Below are positions 1-8,634 of a stretch of DNA of 64,000 bases, piece after piece. The stretch's first letter is position 1. Every line of letters begins with the position of its first letter. The notes under the pieces are model-generated. The model was not told the origin of the DNA. It searched no databases and saw only the letters and a program-made list of their open reading frames with translations. The DNA is from DASYAN01 sp963727755 (GTDB lineage: Bacteria; Chloroflexota; Ktedonobacteria; Ktedonobacterales; Ktedonobacteraceae): NCBI GenBank assembly GCA_963727755.1, contig CAVSHN010000008.1:496001-560000 (forward strand), read 5' to 3'. The translations under genes and the position numbers were made by a program.

Positions 1-874
1 CAACACCTTTGCGCCAAACCAGGAAAGACGGGCCGCTTCAGCATATGATAAAGCAGGAAGGAGCCGTGCATTGGCAACCAGACGCGGATCAGCTGTTAGC
101 ACACCATCCACATCTGTATAGATAGAAACCTCGGCACAGTCGAGCGCAGCTCCAATGACAGTCGCGGAGTAGTCTGAACCGTTGCGCCCCAAGGTCGTCA
201 CAAAACCAGTAACTGTACGCCCTAGAAAACCCGCTGCTATCGGTACAATACACTGCTGTACTAGAGGATCGATCAGCATATGCGCATTGGAGCGTGTCTC
301 CTCAGACAGAGGATCAGCTCCAACAACAACACCAAAAGGTTGTGATGGATCATAAGGTGGATGACTGGTAATAATAATTTCCTGTTTCACCGACCTTGCC
401 TGTACACCAATATCACAGGCGGTTGCGGCAACTAACAAGATGGAGAGACGTTCGCCCCAGGATGCCACTGCTGCTGTACGTAAATGCAATGCTTGCCCAG
501 CTTTTTCCGCTTGGCGTAAAGCCTCTACATCTTGCACCAGACCGCACAATGCAAGCTCAATATCTTGGAGCAGTTGCTCACGTCCTGGACCTTCATGCGT
601 GACTTGTTCAGCAGCCTGCAAGTGTTTTTGGCGCAAAGCAACAAGTTCTTCTGCGCAAGCTTCATCCTCATGTGAGCAAGCATAGCGAGCAATACGCAGT
701 AACTGATCGGTAACCCCTGACATTGCCGAAACAACGACAATCGGAAAATCGAGCATCAGCATCCTGCAGAATATCAGCAATAATCGTAGCTACACGACGA
801 ATACGCTCTCCACTCCCCACAGATGTACCACCAAACTTTAAGACACTGACACGTTGTTTATGCTTCATATGCAA
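1..874 (-). CDS. Aspartate kinase, 3' end outside window, one frameshift
   Basis: Aspartokinase phosphorylates aspartate, the first step towards lysine, threonine and methionine. The N-terminus carries the family signature KFGGTSVGSGERIRR. After a frame change the amino-acid kinase fold continues with VVSAMSGVTDQLL, later TLGRNGSDYSA and, close to the window edge, a segment ending FGAKVL; the regulatory ACT domains lie beyond base 1. The frame breaks at the A4 run 745-748: removing one A joins DADARF to PIVVVSAMSG. The start is one of two close ATGs (874 or 868). It is the third gene after metX and metY on the same strand, 38 bp from metY, so it probably falls under the SAM-I riboswitch upstream of metX and may be the methionine-responsive isozyme. 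Identity is secure; whether the frameshift is real is not. Confidence 0.85.
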
Positions 875-911
875 TCACCAGCTTTGATTATCCTTTAGTA
901 AAAACACTTAG

Positions 912-2240
912 TTACGCATCCACAGGTTGACCAACATGGACAACAGCCGCTCGCAGAGCCCGATCTAGATCCTCGATCAAATCCTCTACAGTTTCCAAAC
1001 CGATGGAGAGACGAATGAAGTCAGGCGTCACACCTGTCTCAAATTGCTCATCAGGCGTCAATTGCGAGTGCGTTGTGCTAGCAGGATGGATGATCAATGA
1101 CTTGAAATCACCAATGTTAGCTAGATGCGAGAATAGCTCAATATGACGAATTAATTGCTTACCGGCTTCCAGACCTCCCTTGATACCAAAACCAACAATA
1201 GCACCATAATAGCTATGGGTGAAGTACTTCTTCGCTAGTTCATACTGTGGATGGTCTTTTAAGCCCGGATAACTCACCCAACTCACAGATGGATGGCTTG
1301 CAAGAAACTCTGCAATACGTAGCGCGTTCTGACTATGACGCTCCATGCGTAAGGGCAATGTCTCCAATCCTTGCAAGAAGAGCCAGGAGTTGAAGGGCGA
1401 CTGAGCAGGTCCAAGGTCACGCAATAATTGCACACGTGCTTTGATGATATAAGCTAGTTGACCAAGCGCCTCGACATAGCGCAAACCGTGATATGAAGGA
1501 TCAGGTTCGGTCAAACAAGGGAAACGACCACTAGCTGCCCAGTCAAACTTACCCCCATCGACGATGACACCACCAATAGAAGTGCCATGCCCGCCCATAA
1601 ACTTGGTTGCCGAGTGGACTACAATATCAGCTCCATGCTTCAAGGGCTGCACCAGATAGGGAGTAGGCACAGTATTATCAATAATCAGTGGAAGACCATT
1701 CTCGTGTGCAACGGCAGCCGCTGCACTGATATCCAGCGTGTCCAGACGCGGATTCCCCAGCGTTTCAGCATAGATAGCTTTGGTACGGTCATTAATCGCC
1801 GCTCGGAAGTTCTCAGGGTTGCGACCATCGACAAAACGAACAGTAACACCCAGTTTGGGCAACGTGTAATGGAAGAGATTATACGTACCACCATACAAAC
1901 TGGCAGAAGAGACAATTTCGTCTCCTGAGTTAGCAATATTTAAAATAGCCAACGTTTCTGCAGACTGGCCCGAAGCCGTTGCCAGTGCACCAATACCACC
2001 CTCCAAAGCAGCTACCCGCCGCTCAAAGGCATCCTGCGTCGGGTTCATAATGCAAGTATAGATGTTGCCAAACTGCTTGAGTGCAAAAAGATTTGCCGCA
2101 TGTTCTGGACTATCAAAAACAAAAGAGCTTGTTTGATAGATTGGAACAGCTCTAGCTCCCGTTGCACTATCTGCTGTCTCCTGACCCGCATGTAAAGCCA
2201 ATGTTTCAAAACCGTAGCTGCGATTACTATTGAGTGCCAT
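912..2240 (-). CDS. metY: O-acetylhomoserine sulfhydrylase (aminocarboxypropyltransferase)
   Basis: PLP-dependent Cys/Met metabolism enzyme that makes homocysteine from O-acetylhomoserine and sulfide. It is about 442 residues, normal for MetY and longer than MetB/MetC. It starts MALNSNRSYGFETLALHAGQ, has the PLP-lysine motif VVHSATKFMGGHG, and ends with the family-typical HPASTTHSQLTPDEQ and IRLSIGLETVEDLIEDL. I chose the ATG at 2240 because AGGG lies 8 bases upstream; the open frame extends to 2261. It lies between metX and aspartokinase, both co-directional, and completes the direct-sulfhydrylation route with MetX. Confidence 0.95.
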   Translation of the reverse strand: MALNSNRSYGFETLALHAGQETADSATGARAVPIYQTSSFVFDSPEHAANLFALKQFGNIYTCIMNPTQDAFERRVAALEGGIGALATASGQSAETLAILNIANSGDEIVSSASLYGGTYNLFHYTLPKLGVTVRFVDGRNPENFRAAINDRTKAIYAETLGNPRLDTLDISAAAAVAHENGLPLIIDNTVPTPYLVQPLKHGADIVVHSATKFMGGHGTSIGGVIVDGGKFDWAASGRFPCLTEPDPSYHGLRYVEALGQLAYIIKARVQLLRDLGPAQSPFNSWLFLQGLETLPLRMERHSQNALRIAEFLASHPSVSWVSYPGLKDHPQYELAKKYFTHSYYGAIVGFGIKGGLEAGKQLIRHIELFSHLANIGDFKSLIIHPASTTHSQLTPDEQFETGVTPDFIRLSIGLETVEDLIEDLDRALRAAVVHVGQPVDA

Positions 2241-2355
2241 CAGATGATCCCTGCCTTTCAAAAACAGCTTGAACGTATCCCAACAATTCCCTAATCCTAC
2301 AGTGGTAGTTATGCTCAGTCAACCCATCTATGCGCTGAGACTTACAACTATAGGA

Positions 2356-3510
2356 CTAAATTTGACAAAGAGCCTCAGCCATTTGGTGCCATTCTTTGAG
2401 AAAGGCATCATGGCCGTGCGGAGAATCCAGTTCTACATAGGTCGCTTCCCCACCAACAGCACGCACCTTATCAGCTAGTGTGCGTATATGTACTGCTGGG
2501 AAGAGTATGTCCGAACGAATACCAATGAAAAGTGCTTTACTGCGTATGCGACGTAGTGCAGCATTCAAGGAAGAATAGCCTTCACTTACATCATATAAAT
2601 CCATAGCCCGGCTGATATAGAGATAGCTATTAGCGTCAAAGCGATTAGCTAATTGCGCCCCTTGATAGTAGAGATAATTCTCAACATCAAAGCGCTCACC
2701 TAGATTGGGAGAAACAGTTGGTGAAAGACACTCGTCACGTTGAACGGAATTACGGGAAAAACGTAATTCCATCGTTTCCTCGCTCTGATACGTAATCATT
2801 GCTAACATCCGAGCAATTGCCAGACCAGTTGCAGGACCTTGTCCTGGAAGATAGTCACCACATAGCCAGTGAGGATCAGCCATAATCGCCTGCCTCTGCA
2901 CCTCACTAAAAGCTATAGCCTGTGCGCTCTGAGACGCCGTTGCAGCAATTACCCCTACTTTTCTTACCAGCTCAGGATATTCTACAGCCCAATCTAGCGC
3001 CTGTTGACCGCCAATAGACCCTCCTACAACCATTGCCAACTCACGAACTCCCAGGTGTTCGATGAGCCTGCGCTGCGCATGCACCATATCACGAATGGTA
3101 ATGACCGGAAAACGCATTCCATAGGGACACCTTGTACGCGGATTAACAGAGGACGGGCCAGTACTACCATAACATCCTCCCAGGACATTGGAGCAGATGA
3201 CAAAGTAGCGCGATGTATCAAAGACCCGCCCAGGCCCAATGAGCAAGTTCCACCATCCCGCCTTCGGATCATCCGGATACTCGGGATCATAGGCATGAGA
3301 GCTACCCGTCAAAGCGTGCGTAATCAGAATTGCGTTATCACCCTGTGCATTGAGTGTTCCCCAAGTCTCATATGTTAATGTGATCGGGCCAAGCCGCCCT
3401 CCACGTTGCAATGGCAACTGATCGAATGTGTAGGTACACACTTGATTCTGCAAGATTGCACTCGTTACTTGGTTTTCCATCGTGCGAGAATATTCCAGTT
3501 GTGCTACCAC
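2356..3510 (-). CDS. metX: Homoserine O-acetyltransferase
   Basis: Alpha/beta-hydrolase enzyme that activates homoserine with acetyl-CoA, the committed step of methionine synthesis. It is 384 residues, usual for the family. Visible parts are the oxyanion and entry region ALTGSSHAY, the nucleophile elbow VVGGSIGGQQALDW with catalytic Ser, the late acid in IGIRSDILFP, and the catalytic His in DSPHGHDAFL. Translation probably begins at GTG 3510, since AAGGAG sits 7 bases upstream. It is the first gene of the metX-metY-aspartokinase operon, behind a SAM-I riboswitch. An in-family ambiguity is succinyl versus acetyl donor; MetY next door fits acetyl. Confidence 0.95.
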   Translation of the reverse strand: MVAQLEYSRTMENQVTSAILQNQVCTYTFDQLPLQRGGRLGPITLTYETWGTLNAQGDNAILITHALTGSSHAYDPEYPDDPKAGWWNLLIGPGRVFDTSRYFVICSNVLGGCYGSTGPSSVNPRTRCPYGMRFPVITIRDMVHAQRRLIEHLGVRELAMVVGGSIGGQQALDWAVEYPELVRKVGVIAATASQSAQAIAFSEVQRQAIMADPHWLCGDYLPGQGPATGLAIARMLAMITYQSEETMELRFSRNSVQRDECLSPTVSPNLGERFDVENYLYYQGAQLANRFDANSYLYISRAMDLYDVSEGYSSLNAALRRIRSKALFIGIRSDILFPAVHIRTLADKVRAVGGEATYVELDSPHGHDAFLKEWHQMAEALCQI

Positions 3511-3540
3511 AGCAGAACTCCTTCCTGGAAATTAGGGAAC

Positions 3541-3569
3541 AAAAAACCCTCCCCCTGTGGGGTGAGGGG
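3541..3569 (-). terminator. Second intrinsic-terminator-like hairpin in the metX leader
   Basis: On the minus strand an arm CCCTC-A-CCCC pairs with GGGG-G-GAGGG around an ACA loop, followed directly by six T. It lies just upstream of the metX ribosome-binding site, downstream of the stronger terminator at 3647-3673. It could be a second attenuation point of the riboswitch leader. Confidence 0.55.
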
Positions 3570-3646
3570 TAAACATTGTCACACTTCTCTCCCAAATGGG
3601 CCCTCTACAAGGGCTTCTTCATCCTGCGCTGCGGAAAAATGGTAGC

Positions 3647-3673
3647 AAAAAAGCCCCTATCCTAGGGGCTTGC
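3647..3673 (-). terminator. Intrinsic terminator of the SAM-I expression platform
   Basis: The minus strand reads AGCCCCTAGGATAGGGGCT followed by TTTTT, a strong GC-rich hairpin with a U-tract, about 17 bases after the riboswitch P1 stem. This is the usual arrangement in which SAM binding favours termination before metX. Confidence 0.85.
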
Positions 3674-3689
3674 ACCATCGCTTTATTCC

Positions 3690-3803
3690 CCTCATCTTGC
3701 GGAGGCATAAAAGCACTCCACCGGAATTGGCACCCTGTTTGCAACATTGCAAACGGGTTGCCGGGCTTCACAGGGCCGTTTCCCTCCACCTCTCTGGATG
3801 AGT
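3690..3803 (-). promoter_or_regulatory. SAM-I (S-box) riboswitch
   Basis: The minus-strand leader contains the S-box core in order: P1 arm CTCATC (3802-3797), CAGAGAGGTGGAGGGA, a GCCC..GAAGCCCGGCAACC block, a GC hairpin (CGTTTGCAATGTTGCAAACAGG), GGTGCCAATTCC, and a closing GATGAG (3696-3691) that pairs with the first arm. These match the conserved SAM-I aptamer. The position between a consensus promoter and metX fits SAM-mediated transcriptional attenuation of methionine synthesis. Confidence 0.93.
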
Positions 3804-3841
3804 CTTCATTCCCAAATGGGCTTCAATTTTCTATTTCTAAT

Positions 3842-3871
3842 AGTATACCCAAATAACCAAATGATTGTCAA
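3842..3871 (-). promoter_or_regulatory. Sigma-70 promoter of the metX operon
   Basis: The minus strand has -35 TTGACA (3871-3866) and -10 TATACT (3847-3842), 18 bases apart, and the SAM-I aptamer begins about 40 bases downstream. Both boxes are near consensus. Confidence 0.85.
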
Positions 3872-3928
3872 GGGCATAATCTTCATACTTAGGTGTACAA
3901 ACTATACACACCCTGCACAGCGCACTCA

Positions 3929-4993
3929 CTACGTTCCCCTACTTGCCAGCATCCGTTTTCTCACAAGGCTCATTACCAAAGGATGATAGACATACTCATA
4001 GCCACCCAGAAACTGCACTACACGCCCACCCCAGCCACGCTTAAAGCGGTAGACTCCCTCCATAGCCTCATCCACGTCATCAGTATCAGGAATACCCCAG
4101 AAGTCGTACAAGCGTGCCCCCTGCTGCCTCACCCAGCGAATTGCCTCCCACTGCAATACATAGTTAGGCATGAGATGTCGCCCTTCGTTACTTGAAGCTC
4201 CATAGAGATAAATACCCTGCCCGGCAAACAATGCCACGAAGATACCCGCCAGCAGCCGACCATCATGCTCAGCTAAAAACAGGCGTAGTTCATCACGAGG
4301 AGCAAACAACTCCCATGCTCGTAAATAATAGTCAAAGGTGTGAATACCAAATTTATCCCGTGCGCTGGTCACCAGATATAACTTGTACCACTCACGCACT
4401 TCATCAGCCGAGGTAGCGATCCGAACGGTCACCCCTTTACGTGCACCCAAACCTATGTTATAGCGGCATTTGGGTTTCATCTGGGACAATAACATCTCTT
4501 CATCGGCAGACACATCTAACAGAATCGTACGCCTCGGTTGGATGGCACGCACCGGACGGAGGCCTGACTGCGTCAGGTACTGTATAACACAACTATCAGC
4601 GGGAGATTCGTGCTCCAACCCCAAGTCAATATGCACTGTCAGAGCACCCTGGCGACGCAGGTAAGGATGAAGCAAAGCAAAGAAGGTCTCCACTAACGCT
4701 GGCTGTGACCAATCAATGACTGGACCTTTGGGAATATAGGCCAGATGACCTAAGCGCAAAGGCACATGAGAAGCCGTACGACGCAATATCTGGGCAGCAG
4801 CAACCATCGTTTCTCCATCCCAGAGTCCAAGACGCAATGGGGACCAACCAGAGAATGCCTTCAGTTCACCCCAGCTCCAACTCTGGAATAAGTGACCCTG
4901 GGCATGCTCTGCGACAAACTGATCCCACTGCGCACGTTGCATCTCAGATACAGCACGGAGCACAGGCTTATTTGTAAAATATGAGTCACTCAC
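3929..4993 (-). CDS. FemAB/FemX-like peptidyltransferase (GNAT fold)
   Basis: A 354-residue protein resembling the FemABX family, which uses aminoacyl-tRNA to add amino acids to peptidoglycan precursor side chains at the membrane. Visible family features are LFQSWSWGELKAFSGW near residue 35, the segment HLAYIPKGPVIDW, MKPKCRYNIGLGARKGV in mid-protein (typically KxRYNIRxAxKxGV), and YGASSNEGRHLMPNYVLQWEAIRWVRQQGARLYDFWGI late in the protein, characteristic of FemX/MurM-like proteins. Start GTG 4993 is preceded by GAAGGTG. It lies upstream of metX on the same strand but metX has its own promoter. The amino acid donor cannot be told from sequence. Confidence 0.85.
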   Translation of the reverse strand: MSDSYFTNKPVLRAVSEMQRAQWDQFVAEHAQGHLFQSWSWGELKAFSGWSPLRLGLWDGETMVAAAQILRRTASHVPLRLGHLAYIPKGPVIDWSQPALVETFFALLHPYLRRQGALTVHIDLGLEHESPADSCVIQYLTQSGLRPVRAIQPRRTILLDVSADEEMLLSQMKPKCRYNIGLGARKGVTVRIATSADEVREWYKLYLVTSARDKFGIHTFDYYLRAWELFAPRDELRLFLAEHDGRLLAGIFVALFAGQGIYLYGASSNEGRHLMPNYVLQWEAIRWVRQQGARLYDFWGIPDTDDVDEAMEGVYRFKRGWGGRVVQFLGGYEYVYHPLVMSLVRKRMLASRGT

Positions 4994-5025
4994 GAAAATA
5001 CACCTTCGTAGATAGATAGTTCCAA

Positions 5026-5300
5026 AACTCTAGCAAACGCTAGAGTTCTGGCTTCGGCGGGGAACGACAATCCTCTCAGGATGCACTACTAAAGACTCAA
5101 TCGCCTTATTCACATCCTCTATCCCATTGTCGGTAAAAACGTTTGGGAGTGCTTGCTCTCTCAGGCTCTTTTCATTTACCTCGCTTATAGACCACAGGCT
5201 CTCGTTCTATAGGACCTTGCAGAAAAATCTGCCGCCGCGCACCCGCTTGGCTTTTCACCATCATCTATAAGGTCTTTGGCTTTGCCTTTTGTGAAAATCT
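5026..5300 (-). pseudogene. Decayed 3' tail of a tnpB gene with terminal hairpin
   Basis: The minus strand encodes LPNVFTDNGIEDVNKAIES followed by VVHPERIVVPRR, very like the C-terminus of the intact TnpB at 6686-7900 (VVPNVFTDNGIEGAAVHPIR). Upstream in a different frame is REPVVYKRGK, comparable to KEPVFSGKRTKRG of the intact copy, so the fragment contains at least one frameshift. It ends next to a perfect hairpin (AACTCTAG / CTAGAGTT, 5026-5047), as seen at right ends of IS200/IS605-group elements. It is the end of a lost element between the FemAB-like gene and trkA. Confidence 0.7.
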
Positions 5301-5339
5301 CATCTTTATTATATCACGAACGTCAACACTTGCCAGGAA

Positions 5340-5551
5340 GTTCATAGCAAGAATTGTCAAGAAAAATCAAGAGTTCGCTGCATTTTCAGTGAACATTTCC
5401 GATGCAAGAGGAAGTTCCAGATCAACATGTTGGGGACCACCATAGTACCCTTGCTCTCTCTCTCCACATATGCGAGAATATTTACAGCAAAGCAAACTTG
5501 CCAACAACAAGTGGCAGGTAGAACTTTCCAAAATAACCAAGAGGAGGCTCT
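5340..5551. other. Gene-free leader upstream of the TrkA pair
   Basis: About 210 bases without a supported gene. I saw no convincing sigma-70 pair; a weak -10-like GAATAT lies near 5472. The ribosome-binding site GAGGAGG before GTG 5552 is clear. Confidence 0.4.
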
Positions 5552-5956
5552 GTGAAAGTCGTTATCCTCGGCTGTGGCCGTGTTGGAGCAACTCTGGCCA
5601 CACAGTTGGATCAAGCAGGACATACCGTCTCAATTATCGATAGTAGTAGTGATGCCTTTCAGCGTCTGCCTGCCAAATTTAAAGGAGATAAGATTGTCGG
5701 AAATGGTGCACAGCAAGATGTCCTCCGACAAGCTGGTATCGAGACAGCAAGTGCATTCGCTGCGGTTACTAATGGAGATAATCGCAACATCCTGGCCAGT
5801 CAGATAGCCAAAGAAATCTTCCATGTCAAAAAAGTCGTCTGTCGCATTTATGACCCTCTCCGACAACACACGTTTGACGAACTCGGACTAGAAGGGATCT
5901 GTCCTACGACCATTGTCTCAGATATGTTTCTCGATGCTTTGAGCGGAAACAGATAA
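5552..5956 (+). CDS. TrkA N-terminal (KTN/RCK) domain protein
   Basis: A 134-residue NAD-binding KTN domain protein of the kind that gates K+ uptake systems. It opens with the Rossmann motif VVILGCGRVGATLATQLD, has an acidic end of beta-2 (VSIID), and has AAVTNGDNRNILASQIAKE, typical of TrkA-N. There is no TrkA-C domain; the protein ends shortly after GICPTTIVSDMFLDAL. GTG 5552 is chosen because GAGGAGG precedes it by 6 bases. A second TrkA-like gene follows 26 bp later, so the two may form a hetero-oligomeric regulatory ring. No TrkH/KtrB membrane subunit is in the window. Confidence 0.88.
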   Translation: MKVVILGCGRVGATLATQLDQAGHTVSIIDSSSDAFQRLPAKFKGDKIVGNGAQQDVLRQAGIETASAFAAVTNGDNRNILASQIAKEIFHVKKVVCRIYDPLRQHTFDELGLEGICPTTIVSDMFLDALSGNR

Positions 5957-5982
5957 CTTACTAGAATAATAGGGGCACCAAT

Positions 5983-6642
5983 ATGTATATCATTGTTGGA
6001 GGTGGTGGCGACATAGGCTACTATCTTACACGCAGTTTGCTACACCGTGGACATGAGGTTCTTTTACTAGAAAAGGGCCAAAAACGCTATCAAGCGTTAA
6101 GTGATGAATTAGGGCAGTCAGTCTCAAAAGGAGATGCCTGTGAAGCAAGAATAATGGATGAAGCCGGGGCCAGACGTGCTGATGTAGTCATTGCAGTTAC
6201 AGGTGAAGATGAAGATAATCTGGTTATTTGTCAAATGGCCAAGAAACGCTTCAACGTCGCACGCACTATTGCACGCTTAAATAACCCTAACCACGAAATC
6301 CTGTTCCAGAAATTGGGCATCGATGTAACTGTTAGCCCAACGAAAGCCATTCTCTCCTTGATCGAATCCGAGCTTCCCGGTCCACACTTTGTGCAACTCA
6401 TGATGCTAAAGAAAGCAGGACTAGAAATTCTAGAGATGACTATTCCCCCCCTCTCACCAACCTCGGGTAAACAGCTTAGTCAGATAAACCTGCCGCGTCG
6501 TTGTAATCTGGCCCTGATTATTCGCGATAGCGAACCAATCTTTCCCACTGCTGATACCATGCTTCAACCCAATGATGATATTTATGCGCTAGTCACCCGT
6601 GAGGCGGAAGAAGAATTGCGGAGTATATTTGGCTCAGCATAG
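5983..6642 (+). CDS. TrkA-family potassium uptake regulator (RCK_N + RCK_C)
   Basis: 219 residues. An N-terminal KTN domain (IIVGGGGDIGYYLTRSL, dinucleotide-binding GxGxxG, then VIAVTGEDEDNLVICQMAK) is followed by a C-terminal TrkA-C domain from about residue 135 (LEILEMTIPPLSPTSGKQL, then NDDIYALVTREAEEEL). The length is normal for KtrA/CglK-type regulators that bind NAD(H) and nucleotides and gate K+ translocation. It follows the shorter KTN gene with an AGGGG ribosome-binding site, so the two are very likely co-transcribed. Confidence 0.9.
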   Translation: MYIIVGGGGDIGYYLTRSLLHRGHEVLLLEKGQKRYQALSDELGQSVSKGDACEARIMDEAGARRADVVIAVTGEDEDNLVICQMAKKRFNVARTIARLNNPNHEILFQKLGIDVTVSPTKAILSLIESELPGPHFVQLMMLKKAGLEILEMTIPPLSPTSGKQLSQINLPRRCNLALIIRDSEPIFPTADTMLQPNDDIYALVTREAEEELRSIFGSA

Positions 6643-6685
6643 ATCTACAGTATGAGGGAATGTGGACAAATATCCCATCCCTCTT

Positions 6686-7900
6686 TTATACGACGAGACG
6701 TATGGGGTGAACTGCTGCACCCTCTATCCCATTGTCGGTAAAGACGTTTGGGACTACTTTACGCATAATGTTGTAGCTTCCGTTGATATCCGCATTGATC
6801 TTACGTCCAGTGCTCAACCTATACATTCCTCTCTTTGTGCGCTTTCCACTAAAGACAGGCTCTTTCTCTTCTTTACCATAGGTTGGAATATCGTCTAGAT
6901 CCAGAAAGCTAGCCTTGCTTGTATAGCTCTCTTCGGAAACAATTACCTGTATGCCCACAAGTTGAGCCTTATAGCCGAGCATATTGATGAAGCGGGCGTG
7001 CGGAATTTGCACAAATTGCTGAGCGTTCTTTCTGCTCATGTTGGGATCTTGCTTCCAGAATGGATTTTTGCCGATGACCAGCGTGCCTATTCCTTCTGCA
7101 ACCAAGAGATCAATCAAGCATCTGGAGACCGTATGCAGGTAGTTATCCATGCATCTAGTGCGTTTGTTAGTGATGCGATCAAGCTTGTGCGAGTTGTATT
7201 GCTTTTTCATCTTCTTTTGAAGATGCTCTCTCTGCTTGTTATAGAATTGGTTCACATGCTTAATCGGACGCCCGTTGACCAGCCTAGGAGTAAATCCTGC
7301 TTTGTTTGATGTTAGCGCGACTAAGTTATTGACCCCAATATCTATTGATGCAAAAAGAGACTTATCAACTAGCTTCTGCACTTCTTCTCGCTCGTAAACA
7401 ACTTCCATGACATAGTATCCATTGCGTGGTACTATGCGTGCCTGAGAAATGTTTGTTTGTTTTGTCGGAACGTTGATACCAAGCTGAGACGGCTTGACAA
7501 TGCCTTTGCGCAATTCCTTCTTGCTAAGTGCCTGAATATCGTAGATGAGAATATTCCGCCCTTTCTGCTTGTCTTTGTACTTTGGTAGCTTAGGATGCCC
7601 CAAAAACTTGGATGAAGCTTCGTTGTAGGCTTTTACCGCCGCAAAGTAGGACTTCCAATTCTTGTGGAGCTGTCTAAGGATATCGTTGGACACTTTTGCA
7701 GGAAGAGCTTTATATGCTGGCGTGTGCTTGATAAGAGGGAAAACCTTCACATTGTCCAGATAGATATGATCGAAGATGAACGATTGACGTACCATATAGT
7801 TGGCAGCATTGTAGAGATTTTTAGAAGCAAAAGCAGCTTCATCAATCTTTCGCCAACGCGGATCGCCGCGCTTGATTACATGTTGCTCAACTAATTGCAT
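6686..7900 (-). CDS. tnpB: TnpB, RNA-guided RuvC nuclease homologue of the IS607 element
   Basis: 404 residues. TnpB proteins are omega-RNA-guided DNA nucleases that help transposons persist. The N-terminal helical part includes HKNWKSYFAAVKAYNEASSKF. RuvC-I is visible as FASIDIGVNNLVAL with its Asp, and RuvC-III as KINADINGSYNIMRKV with its Asp. In the RuvC-II position the sequence reads TLVIGKNPFWKQ, so the usual Glu is Gly; Glu residues occur later in VSEESYTSKASFLD, where the canonical zinc-ribbon cysteines are also missing. This fits the TnpB branch with a rearranged RuvC-II site rather than simple decay. The 10-base overlap with tnpA suggests coupling. The omega-RNA is expected at its 3' end. 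Confidence 0.92.
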   Translation of the reverse strand: MQLVEQHVIKRGDPRWRKIDEAAFASKNLYNAANYMVRQSFIFDHIYLDNVKVFPLIKHTPAYKALPAKVSNDILRQLHKNWKSYFAAVKAYNEASSKFLGHPKLPKYKDKQKGRNILIYDIQALSKKELRKGIVKPSQLGINVPTKQTNISQARIVPRNGYYVMEVVYEREEVQKLVDKSLFASIDIGVNNLVALTSNKAGFTPRLVNGRPIKHVNQFYNKQREHLQKKMKKQYNSHKLDRITNKRTRCMDNYLHTVSRCLIDLLVAEGIGTLVIGKNPFWKQDPNMSRKNAQQFVQIPHARFINMLGYKAQLVGIQVIVSEESYTSKASFLDLDDIPTYGKEEKEPVFSGKRTKRGMYRLSTGRKINADINGSYNIMRKVVPNVFTDNGIEGAAVHPIRLVV

Positions 7901-8475
7901 GAGTCTTCTTCCTTTGATTTTAGTTCTTCGACTATTTTCTCAGTTTTGCGTTTAGCTCTTCGCTGCCCATACAGCCTTGCACAAAAGCTGTCGATTACCG
8001 ACGAGAGATCAGCAAGTAGGTCCTCTTTATCGTTCTCAGCTACATTTACTACTTCGATTGTACGCCCAGCAATTTCAAAAAGCGTCTCGATATAGTTGAA
8101 GCCAAAGCGAGTAAGACGATCCTTATGCTCTACCACAATGCGGGTGATGCTTGTGTCCTTGAGCAATGTGACAAGCTTAGGACGGCTATCGTTGAGTCCT
8201 GATGCTATCTCCTTTACCACCTTAGTTACTTGATATCCTCTTGCCTCGCAATATTGAGAAAGATGTTCGGTCTGTCTTTCCAGATTTGCTTTATGCGCAG
8301 CCGTGGATACCCGTGCATAGATAGCGACTTTTTCAGCTTGTCTTGCTGGCTCATTCTCAGTGACAATGATGGTGCCTGATGCTGCTTGATAGCCCTTAAT
8401 CTCACCAGCCTTCCACCAGCGGAAAGCCGTTTTGTAGCTGATCCCTTGTTGTTTGGCATACTGGCTTAACTTCAT
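7891..8475 (-). CDS. tnpA: IS607-family serine recombinase TnpA
   Basis: 194 residues: an N-terminal MerR-like helix-turn-helix (MKLSQYAKQQGISYKTAFRW) followed by a resolvase/invertase catalytic domain beginning VAIYARVSTAAHKANLERQ. The nucleophilic Ser is in ARVS and the helper arginines in KDRLTRFGFNYIETLF. This short architecture with the DNA-binding domain first is diagnostic for IS607 TnpA, which excises and integrates the element. The ATG at 8475 has a -10-like TATAGCAT just upstream. It appears intact. Confidence 0.93.
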   Translation of the reverse strand: MKLSQYAKQQGISYKTAFRWWKAGEIKGYQAASGTIIVTENEPARQAEKVAIYARVSTAAHKANLERQTEHLSQYCEARGYQVTKVVKEIASGLNDSRPKLVTLLKDTSITRIVVEHKDRLTRFGFNYIETLFEIAGRTIEVVNVAENDKEDLLADLSSVIDSFCARLYGQRRAKRKTEKIVEELKSKEEDSCN

Positions 8476-8557
8476 GGATACAGTATAGCATAAACGGGCA
8501 TATCTGTCAACATTTGGGAATATTTCTTACGAACGTTTCCAACACCAAGCGTAAACT

Positions 8558-8594
8558 AAAGAGCCTGCAAGCCATACTACCAAGCAGGCTCTTT
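8558..8594. terminator. Strong hairpin terminator, probably bidirectional
   Basis: AAAGAGCCTGC (8558-8568) pairs perfectly with GCAGGCTCTTT (8584-8594). A T-rich tail is present in both orientations. It lies downstream of the PerM-like gene and next to the IS607 left side. Confidence 0.75.
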
Positions 8595-8634
8595 GCCTCT
8601 CACCAATTGCCTCTACCTGAGGCTGCTAATGGAC

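Larger units (their letters stand above)
6650..8530 (-). mobile_element. IS607-family insertion sequence
   Basis: A two-gene element with a small serine recombinase (tnpA) overlapping tnpB by 10 bp, both minus strand, which is the standard IS607 organisation. IS607 elements lack inverted repeats and target duplications, so the ends are approximate. The left end lies somewhere past 8475 and the right end past the tnpB stop at 6686, where an imperfect hairpin (GGGAT..ATTCCC, about 6655-6682) is present. It sits between trkA and the PerM-like gene. Confidence 0.8.

Noticed and set aside
2269..2478. Small plus-strand frame at the metX/metY junction
   Set aside because: It overlaps the metX 3' end and lacks a ribosome-binding site.
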